Source: Hypericum androsaemum
Lineage: Eukaryota; Streptophyta; Magnoliopsida; Malpighiales; Hypericaceae
Length of the DNA stretch: 64,000 bases
Assembly (NCBI GenBank): GCA_963995505.1
Contig: OZ023182.1
Span: 12,206,707 to 12,270,706 of the forward strand
Direction of reading: 5' to 3'
Below are positions 55,114 through 64,000 of this stretch, piece by piece; position 1 is the stretch's first letter; each line of letters starts with the position of its first letter. Below the pieces are notes generated by a model. The model searched no databases, was not told the DNA's origin, and saw nothing but the letters and a program-made list of their open reading frames with translations. The position numbers and the translations under genes were made by a program.

Positions 55114-58100
55114 CTAGACCCTTGATATTGCTTGTGGTCGAGTGCCAATAAGTGATTCTTGTACTTCTTCTAGTGCTCTTCCCTTAGTTTCTGGTACAAA
55201 CTTGGCGACCGACACGCCCGCGACGAAGCAAACACCAAAGAGGAAGAAAAAAGTACCTGAAAATTTGTTCACCGGAATGTGATAAATATGTTCAAGGAAA
55301 GTATATTGGGAGAGGTATGCATGTTAAAGTACCAGATGAGCTCCATGCCATTACAAAGTTGAAGGCATAAGTAACAACCCAAGAGCCAATCCAATGTGCC
55401 AAAGTTACCAGGCTACCTGCCGAAGCCTTAATGTTCATTGGAAATATCTGACAGGAAATGAAACAAATATATGTATCAAATTTTAGTCGTGCGAAGCTCA
55501 TTAACTTTCTTTCAGGTTCCTTATATTTGTCAGGGCTTTCGAAACTAAAGTGCATACCTCGGATACTATAACCCATGGCAATCCTGAAATTCCAAAGCAG
55601 ACAGCTACGGCGTACCCCTACGGTACCATGCAACAATATCAGGATGACAAGGACACTAACAAGTATCATCCTTGTAATGGATGAACATATATTACCATTA
55701 GACCAATATACACCATAATGGAAGTCGCATCCTCCGCCTTATCGAAGTTCTGTCCATAATAGATTTGAGATCTCTGAAGTTAATCAAGTAGATAAGAAGC
55801 TTGTAGGTAACTAGATATGTTAATATGTTGCCTCTTTACCTTCAAGCAGAATGCTAGACCTATGAGAAAGCAACTTAAGCCTAAACCAGAAATAGAAACC
55901 TGCAAGAAGTGCAAAGGCTCTAGTAAGTTACTAATCAAGAAGCAACATTAATGAAAAAAACAAGATTAGCTCATCTTTGCAATCAACCATGAGAAGTGGC
56001 CGCCTTCCAATTTTGTCAATTAGAAGCATGGATATGAAGACACTGGGAATCTGTAAAACAAAGTTAGTATGGCGAGACAACAAATGAAGAAGATGTTTGT
56101 ACTGGTCGTGAGATAAGACTTTCTACCTCAATCACTGCTACTGATATCAGCCCGATGTTGGTTGGGAAATCTGTCAACGATACGATAAGTTCAGGCTTGC
56201 TTGTGATGGAGATACATTGCAATACCAAAATTCTCTAGTAGTAGTTACCTGCTTGTTTAAAAATAGAGCTCATATAACTTCCAATTGCAGTTGACCCCAT
56301 AAACTGTTCAACTAGCATCATAACAACTCCAATCTGGTTCGAAGCAATCAATTGAAACATAATTTTATACAATACCAGAGAGCATATTTCCAGTGTTTTA
56401 CTGCACTGCGAAGAAAATTTAACTCACTGTAACAGGACGAGCATATCTTCTCTGGAACAAGTCTAAGAGTCTAGTTTCCGGATGCCCATCAGAAGTTGCA
56501 ACATGTTCCTATCAAATATTGTGAATGAGTTCCTCTTGCGTCTAATGCATAATAAGGGGAACAAAGTATAGCAAAGGCCTCAAGAAAGAACAAACTAGAA
56601 GGAATTAATGGTACTTCAATGAGAGCTGCTTCTTGAGAAATGTCAACATGCTTCCCTCTCAAAAGCTGCAGTGTTGCTTTGAACTCAATGTCATGACCGA
56701 TCTTTGCCTACCGGAAGGTAAGGACATTAGTGAAGCAATCTTCGAGAACACTCAGAAAACTTGTCAACAGGTCAAATAATAACAAGGCTAATAACTGAGA
56801 TCTTATCCATGCACTTTTGGCATGATGCACATGTCAAAACTGAACTAGAAGACCAGAGAATTCTCGAAAGAAACTAACCAACCATCTAGGAGACTCTGGA
56901 ATGAAAAATAAGCCCACGACATGAAGAATACATGGAAGTGAACCTGCAATTTCACAAAGGTTAAGATGAGCAGTTCGTACTTCAATAAGCGTACTTTTCA
57001 TATAAAGTGGAACCATAAAGAACGGAAATCGAATTTACCTACTAAAGCCAGGGAGCGCCAGGAGATGATGGTTCCCAAGAAATATACTAGTGAAAAACCA
57101 CAAGTGAACATGAACTGCAAGTTAAACAACATGCGGATGTCACACAGATTTAGACTGCACTTGATCAATTGACACCAAAGCCATATACCTTTACCTGATC
57201 ACTGTATGTAAAGGACCCTCGAATGTTCTTTGGTGTTATTTCTGCAATATAAATCGGTACCTGTTGATTTGACATGAAGAACAAGAAGTTATAACTTATA
57301 AATATTCCTTGGTCTGCTCATTAGAGCTTCTACTTTTGTAGCCTAATTTGGGGTGGGAGCTTCATTACCACAAAAATGGCAATTCCATATCCGATCCCTG
57401 TCAAAACTCTTCCAAAGTCCAGCAGCCAAGCAGCCTTTTAGTTTCGATGCAATATTCTAGTGTCAATATAAAGCTCACTGGGAATAATTGAGAGGCTATA
57501 CTCCAACAGAATATTGGCTTATCAAGAAAAGAAGAGAAGCAACCTGTGTGAATGCTGTGGCAAACCAGCCCGCAATAAAGAAGAAATCCGATGCCCACAT
57601 TGCCTGCATCGAAGAGTGAAAGACAACCCCCAAAAGGCAAAAATAACGAATACGGGAACAATGAGTATTAATTAACTTACACCTCTGCGACCAACGAGAT
57701 CTGCCAATTTTCCATTTACTATTGAGCCAATCACTCCTCCAACGGTCATCAGAGATCCATAAACCGAATACTACAAAATGGAAACTTCCTCCTCAAGGCT
57801 TGGACTCAACCGACGTGTCAGAGTTCATCAGATTTCTTTTAAGTCACTATCTGACTAAGATGGTCCCTTGGTCCATAATTAACTAATACTTACTTGAGCA
57901 ACAGACATATCCAAGTCTTCCATAATCGCGGACTCGGTTGGAGATGAGTACCCTGACTGCAAAAAACAGAGTGAGGTCGAGTGATATCCAGAGTCAATTA
58001 AGCCAATAAATATGCCTAAACATCCCAAATCTATTTTATCTAGCTCTTAAACCAAAAACCCTCCTTATCTTCCCGTTAACAATTTCATGAGATGGAAGTG

Positions 58101-58271
58101 CGTGCTTACAGTGAACCCAGATGCAAAAGAGCCGCATATGGCAACCAGAGTACTGAGAACAACAAGGGAGGTAGTAGTAGCTCCTTCGTCTGCACTAAAC
58201 GACGTCGGCTTCGCTTCAACTAGATTGGTGGTCAACTGGTCTTGCATGTTCTCTCCATCCTCCTCCTCCAT
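55114..58271 (-). CDS. Transporter D, intact ERD6-like sugar transporter (MFS), 481 aa
   Basis: A sugar/H+ carrier of the ERD6-like family. Minus-strand exons: 58110-58271, 57894-57956, 57681-57770, 57544-57603, 57369-57434, 57195-57260, 57039-57114, 56879-56943, 56615-56707, 56428-56508, 56249-56333, 56127-56170, 55988-56050, 55840-55899, 55696-55749, 55558-55617, 55333-55447, 55114-55256. All have GT/AG borders and sum to 1446 nt with no internal stop. The length is normal for the family. Motifs: GRR at 102-104, GRVLTGIGYG near 133, EITPKNIRG near 154, PESPRWL 210-216, GRRPLL 332-337, PETKGR 456-461. The usual QQ in helix 7 is EQ at 283-284. The ATG at 58,271 is the first in-frame methionine and matches transporter C. 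Location (plasma or vacuolar membrane) and substrate are not visible in the sequence. Confidence 0.93.
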
Positions 58272-60413
58272 GTCCTTTCTACTTATTTGGGCTCACCAGC
58301 TAGCTAATTGAGAACGATGAGTGCGTGTGACTGACTAGCTTAGATTATTTAGAATTAAAATAAAGAAGAGGGGGAATACTATACGTTGCAAAAAAAAACC
58401 AAAAACTGAAAAGACGAGTAAAATACGATTATATCCCTCAACTTTCACCTCCTGTACAATTTTAGTCAATTCCTATCAACCCAAATGTTTCCGGAAGTGC
58501 TAGATAGGTTTTTTCCGGTTAATAATACCATCGCGTATTCAAACAAAAATTTGATATAAATTTTTTAATATAAAAAAGTTTTTAACATTAATTTATTTTT
58601 AAAAGTTTAAATTAAGTTAAAATAACTTTTTTGGTATATGATTTAAGTGATTGATAACTTTTATCCAAAAAGTTCTAATAACAACAAATTGTATTTTTCT
58701 AATCAAATTAGCAATATTCCAACTACCTAGTATTTCGCTCAATCCGCCCTTCAAGCTTCCCGTACCGGTTACCGAGGCAACAACGACTTTTCTGTTTCCT
58801 TGCCAGCTGGGGGCATTTCTGATTACATTTTTGATTACGATAGAATTTTTATAGTATTATCTATCCGACTTTTCATAGAAAATTAAAAAGTTGGGCAGTA
58901 TTTATAGAGAATTAAAAATATATGAATTGAAAATATTAAACTCTATTTATAGACAATTGAAAAAATATCAATTAGAATATGAATTATCATACCACTCGAC
59001 TAAATTGAAAAGAAAAAAAATTGATTAGTGCCCCGACCTTAGTTGGTGTCAGGGCTGTCATCCGCCCCTGGTCACCGACCAGATGACCAGATATTTTGTT
59101 TTTCTTTTTTAAAAAAATTTCTCCCTTATGACCAGGTTACCAAAGTGAATGGTATCGAAGGGTTAAACCATATTAGGCGGATGGCTGAATTGTACATTGT
59201 ACAAGCTTTGGGTACCTCAGAAAATTTTACCCTAAAATTACTAAAATGTTGCACGTGACACAATGATGGAAAAAAATAAACGAACGAGACTCACGAGGGA
59301 TATATAATAATGATGCACCTACAACCTGATCCCCTCATTATTATAAGCTACGGAAACAATGGACCGTTGACTTGATCCACCTAACCTTTTCAAGTTTTTC
59401 TTTTGGTGTTCGTGAAAGCTGAAGTAAACATGTCCAAATTTCCTCCTATAACATCACATTTTTTAAATATTTTATGTTCTGAATTTAGCGGCCTCGTACA
59501 AGATATTACAATTCAGAACGGTATGAAGATAATGTATTAGCAAGACTGATAGGCCACAAAGAAGTTCTCTATCTTCTATTATGTTGGGCCAATCTCTTTT
59601 TAAGAGTCAATACTTTAGGACTTTATGTTGACAATGATGTCATGATTGCTTTTGGGACTCTAAAGAAAGAAATCTTGATCAAACTCATATTTGTCCAATG
59701 GATACAATCTGCTCATGGTAAGCATATTGATTTGATGTACTTTTTATCTTCAACGAATAGCCTTTATTACGGGCTCAAGCATATGGTTGCCTGGGTAGTT
59801 AAATATTATTAATAAAAAATTTCAAGGAAAGACTCTCCTATTAGTATTTTAACATCTTTAAAGTTTGAATTCATCACTCATCAATCTATGGATGTCTCGA
59901 AGAATTGTTTGGATATATATCACTACTTGATCATGAAAGTGAGATTTTTGGTCCAAAATAGACCAAAACCCTTATTTTTGGTCTTCCTAGATGACCTTGC
60001 GTACGCCTAAAATTTAGCTTTTGTCCCCTGTACAAGTTTAACTAACGAGTACCCATCAATTGGCAAGCGCATGCCAGTTTACCACCCTACGTGTCCTCAT
60101 TTTTTTTATCAGCTTCCACTTCGAATTTGGCATTGGCTATTAGAGAACATAATGTAGATCGTCTTTCAAAATCTCGGAGAAAACCTTATTTATTGTAATC
60201 AGATACCCGAGCAGAAAGTTATGACTCTTACAATATGACGCATCGTCAGCTCTTACATACAATGAACAATGCTCTCAATGACGCCTGATGGCTCAAATCA
60301 CGGCCTACAAACTTTGGCACTTAAGTCGCTTGAAATCATCCTTTGAAAAATACAATCACATCCTACACAATCATATGAAAAATAGTAAAAAGTTCACCCG
60401 ACGACCCCGCTGA
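58272..60413. other. Upstream flank of transporter D, no gene recognised
   Basis: A copy of 45,618-47,755. It contains the presumed promoter of gene D. The nearest AT-rich word upstream of the ATG is near 58,345-58,360, but I could not choose a TATA box with confidence. Confidence 0.4.
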
Positions 60414-61504
60414 TGTAAATTTTGCTATTTTTCATCACTTCGAGATGATCTTTGTATGCCCCCAAGTCCGCAGACCAAGAATTGATGCGCATCTATTTAA
60501 AAGAATCAATTCAAAGTCCAATATAATGCTTGAGCAGCTCCCCACGGAGGAGGAGATCAAAAATGCCGTTTAGAACTGTCACGGGGACAAAGCGCCAGGT
60601 CTCGATGGCTTCAACTTCGAGTTCTTCAAGTCAGCTTGGTGTTACAGCAAGAGCGACGTGTTTGGTTTTGTGGGTCACTTCTTCAGAACTGGAAATTTAT
60701 ATGCTTTGGTAACTTCATCCTTTATTGCTCTTGTTCCGAAAAAGCCAGGGTTGCGTGCTTGGCCAACTTCAGATCGATTAGTTTAGTAGGAATAATTTAC
60801 AAGATCATTTCCAAGCTCTTATCTCTAAGGTTGAAGCAAGTTATTGATCAGGTGGTGAGTGAGGAGCAATCTGCTTTTCTTTCCGATAGCCAATATTGAC
60901 TTGATCCTTATTACGGGTGAGTCAATTTATGTCCTTAAAAATTTGAAGCAGAAGGGCGTTTTGATAAAGCTCGACTTTGAGAAAGCCTTTGACTCGGTTA
61001 ACTGGGAATATATTGACAAAGTGCAATCGGTCATGGGCATTAGAGTGAAGTGGCGTGGATGAATAAATTCTTGTGTTACAAGTGCTAGGGATGCAATCCT
61101 TGTTAATGGCTCCCCGACACCTCTAATCGAGCTTCAACGTGGTCTCAGGCAAGGTGATCCATTCTAACCTTTCTTATTTATAATGGCGGTTGAGGGACTA
61201 AACAACTTGGTAAAGTAAGCTCAAGCCAATGGGCTAGTTAATGGTTGGGCCCTTCCTCGTCTATCGAGTCGACTCAACCTACTTCAATTTACCGATGACA
61301 CCCTCTTATTCTCATAGAATTGCAAGAGGAGCATTGGTAATTTAAACCATGTTATCTCGATCTTCGGAGAGATCTTGTTCTGAAGATTAATCCCGGGAAG
61401 ACCTCTATGATTGGAATAAATATTGAGGATGACTGGTTATCCAACTCAGCTAGAATTTGGGGATGTAAAGTTGATCAGTTGTCAATCAAACACCTTCGCA
61501 TTCC

Positions 61505-62230
61505 TAGGGATGGCAATGGGTAGGGTAGGGTAGGGTATTGATAGGACCCTACCCATATCCTTTTTTTTTATGGACCCATACCCTACCCTCGACCCTACAA
61601 ATTTTTTATTGTTAGATTCATACCCTACCCTCCTAGAGACCCAGGATCTACAGGGTCTGCAGGGTCCGACCCTTTAACGTACTACATTTTGATAATTTTT
61701 AATCAAAACTTAATTTTTATATAAAATTTAAATAAATTCAAGACATCTACTACGTTACACATCAACATTCAATAAAAAAATTGATGAAATATCAAATTTT
61801 ACAATTTAATTTCAATAGTCCAAGGTTTTTTTTTAGAGTTTGAAGTACATAAACAATTCAACAAAAGAAAAATATAGCATGTCAGCTTCTAGTGATCCAT
61901 CATTCACGACATCTTCTAAGTTAGTTGCGGAATAACATAATAAATATGTTAAAGTTAACCGTAAAGTATATTATATATATTATCAATACGGTCTAACAAG
62001 GGTCTAACTAGAGTCTAATTAGGGTAGAGTCTAAAATAGGATAAAAATGTAAGGGTAGGGTCCGACCCACAGGGTCTAGCTATGGATTCATACTCTACCC
62101 TAGACCCTACCTCTAAACATGGACCCATACCCATACCCTACCCTAGACCCAGTCAAAGTCAACATACCCTAGACCCGTAGGGTAAAGGTAGGGTCCGACC
62201 CTCAGGGTATGGGTATTTCTGCCATCCCTA
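61505..62230. mobile_element. hAT-type MITE, second copy
   Basis: Same element and same 8-bp target duplication (cgcattcc) as at 48,851-49,575, one base longer because of a T-run. It was copied with the segmental duplication and is not an independent insertion. Confidence 0.92.
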
Positions 62231-62592
62231 CGCATTCCCCTGGGATGCATCATCTCCAGAATCTCACACTTGAGACCCTTTCTCACCGCGATTGACAAGC
62301 GACTCGCAAGCTAGAAGGGCAATATTCTTTCTCTGGGTGGGAGACTCACGCTTATAAGATCGGTCCTTAGCTGTCTCCCTATCTATTTTTTGTCGATCTT
62401 CAAAATGTATGTCGGGGTCATAAAGTAGGTCAATCAGAAGCTACGTACTTTTCTATGGTCGGGAACTATGGACTTGAAAAAAGCTGCTCTTGTGAATCGG
62501 AACCTAGTTTGCACTCCTAAGGAACTCGGTGGAATGGGTGTGGAAAATATGGCTTTAAAGAACAATTCTCTCTTGTTTAAGTGGGTGTGGAG

Positions 62593-64000
62593 TGTTAGAG
62601 ATGTCAAGAAATTGAAGAGAAAATAATTTGTGGGCTTGTTTCCTATTCTATTCGGACTAGGTTTTGGACTCCTAATTAGACCTAGATAGCTTACTTGATG
62701 TACAAGGATTTGCCTCTATATAAAGACATGTTATCCTAAGGTTTTGTATAGCTTTGTGACTAGAAACTCATCAATAAAAGTTCTCCTTTCTCACTGTGGA
62801 CGTAGGCACTAGGCCGAATCACGTTATCTCTTGTGTCCGTGTTCTTTGCACATTTTGTTCTCTAGTTGCTGAATTCATAACAATTGGTATCAGAGCTTGG
62901 TTTGGAGGATGATGGACGGCGCGAAGTTTGCTCTTATGAAGTTCGATGGTTCTTCAAATTTTGGGTTATGGCAAAGGCGTGTCAAGGATCTCCTCGTCTA
63001 ACAAGGGATGGTCATCACGCTCTCGGAGAAGAAGCCCAAAAAGATGGAGGAGTAAGAGTGGAAGGAGATAGGGGCCAAGGCGGTGGCGATAATTCGCTTG
63101 TGCTTGGCGGATGATGTGATGTATCACGTCATGGATGAGGAGTCACCAGCTGAGATATGGAAGAAATTGGAGGCAATATATATGTCTAAGTCTTTGTCGA
63201 ACAAGCTTTATCTTAAGCAAAGATTGTACGGGCTCAAGATGAAGGAGGACTCGGATTTGAGCCAACACATTAATGATTTCAGTCAACTTGTGAGCGACTT
63301 GAGAAAGGTTGATGTGAAGTTTGAGGAAGAAGACAAGGCATTGTTGCTGCTGAATTCTTTACCTGGCTCCTACGAAAATTTGGTTACAACTCTAACTTGG
63401 GGGAAGGAGTCCCTGGTGTTGGAAGATATCACAAGTGCTCTGCTAGGATTTCATCAAAGAAGGAAAATTGGCGATGAATAAACGAAAGGGCTGGTTGTGA
63501 GGGGTAGCTATGGTGATCGTAGTGGGGCAAAAGATGGGAAGGGATCCAAGTCGTGGTCAAGGAGGTTCAAGGGAAATTACTTCGAGTGCAGAGAAAAAGG
63601 GCACGTGAAGAAGGATTGTCCAAAAAGAACTCGGGATCGCGAGGAAAAAGGATCAGGTTCCGTGAATGTGGCCTCACATTCGAACGGGTCAGATGGTGAT
63701 CTTCTTTCTGTTTTGTCAAGTCCAAAGCATTCTAATTCCTGGATTTTAGATAGCACTTGCTCTTTCCACATGACGCCCAAGAGAGGGTGGTTCGACACCT
63801 ACAAATTCGTTGATTCAGGTATGGTGACTATGGGTGATGGTTCTACTTGCAGAATTGCTGGCATATGTGATATCCAAATCAAGATGTGAGATGGTGTTGA
63901 GAGAAAATTGTGTGGGGTTAGGCATGTTCCAAAGTTGGAGAGGAATTTGATCTCGTTAGGAGCCTTGAATTATAGTGGGTACAACTATAATGTTGTAGGC
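62593..64000 (+). mobile_element. Ty1-copia element, second copy, truncated by window end
   Basis: The 5' LTR is 62593-62882, with the primer-binding site at 62,884 and the 5-bp flank tggag before it, as in copy 1. Gag (from about 62,909) carries the same stops, with changes such as LPGSY for LPGYY and FSQLV for FSQFV. The zinc knuckle CREKGHVKKDC and the WILDSTCSFHM protease start are present. Confidence 0.92.

Larger units (their letters stand above)
56362..64000. repeat. Segmental duplication, copy 2 (runs off the window)
   Basis: This is the second copy of 43,708-51,346, in direct orientation. It covers exons 1-10 of transporter D, its upstream flank, and the LINE with the hAT MITE and the start of the copia element. 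Because the nested transposons are shared at identical sites, the duplication is younger than all of them. Confidence 0.93.
60414..64000 (+). pseudogene. LINE reverse transcriptase, second copy (partial)
   Basis: Copy of 47,760-51,346 with the same stops and frameshifts: KAPGLDGFNFEFFKSAW, VVSEEQSAFL, KLDFEKAFDSVNWEYID and FTDDTLLFS. The same hAT MITE and copia insertions break it. The right part lies beyond the window. Confidence 0.85.

Noticed and set aside
55292..55669. A separate 125-codon gene starting MILVSVLVILILLHG, and its copy at 17704-18081
   Set aside because: It is a read-through of introns between exons 15, 16 and 17 of the transporter. Splice borders and family homology explain it better.
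1..64000. Organelle DNA or bacterial operon
   Set aside because: Spliced genes, LTR elements and hAT/MULE transposons mean nuclear plant DNA, and there are no operon-like runs of genes.

Overview
This is plant nuclear DNA, most likely from a dicot or magnoliid. The evidence is an AT-rich background, many small phase-conserved introns, ERD6-like sugar transporters, a FAR1-type transposase, and Ty1-copia, Ty3-gypsy, LINE, hAT and Mutator-like (MULE) transposons. It is an accessory, repeat-dense region. Its only host genes are an ERD6-like monosaccharide transporter (MFS) tandem cluster, and everything else I can name is transposon, captured gene fragment or minisatellite. Only one transporter gene, D, looks fully intact (18 exons, 481 codons, 55,114-58,271, minus strand).

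Layout. 1-10 kb: LINE tail, a small MULE (3,049-4,214), a complete hAT element (6,161-7,417), a minisatellite, and a pair of captured fragments (phospholipase A1-II and aspartyl protease starts). 10.9-16.2 kb: exons 4-18 of transporter A (minus) with a copia element in one intron. 16.3-17.0 kb: one half of a MULE carrying one half of a hAT. 17.0-18.3 kb: the 3' half of transporter C. 22.3-24.7 kb: transporter B (plus), which lacks exons 6-10. 24.8-34.5 kb: LINE ORF1, gypsy gag, a probable LTR and a FAR1-type MULE. 35.3-37.1 kb: a giant fold-back element with tRNA-like arms. 37.5-38.9 kb: a Pack-MULE with a receptor-kinase piece. 41.7-42.75 kb: exons 1-3 of transporter A (plus). 42.8-43.7 kb: the other halves of the MULE (with a patatin-like fragment) and the hAT. 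43.8-45.6 kb: the 5' half of transporter C. 47.8-53.2 kb: a LINE containing a hAT MITE, a copia element and a solo LTR. 55.1-58.3 kb: transporter D. 58.3-64.0 kb: a near-identical second copy of the LINE, MITE and copia block.

Main inference. The block 17,035-43,707 appears to be inverted relative to its ancestor. The broken halves of one MULE (perfect 9-bp target duplication at 16,339-16,347 and 42,754-42,762) and one hAT (7 of 8 target bases) lie at the two edges. Transporters A and C are each split into complementary 5' and 3' parts across the same edges. Undoing the inversion puts all four transporter genes (A, B, C, D) head-to-tail on the minus strand. A 275-bp piece holding exons 11-12 of C moved to the far edge, so the event had three breaks. 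Separately, a tandem duplication of about 12.65 kb made C and D: the copies 43,708-51,346 and 56,362-64,000 show only a handful of differences by eye. The alternative is an assembly or haplotype artefact, which reads across the named junctions would settle.
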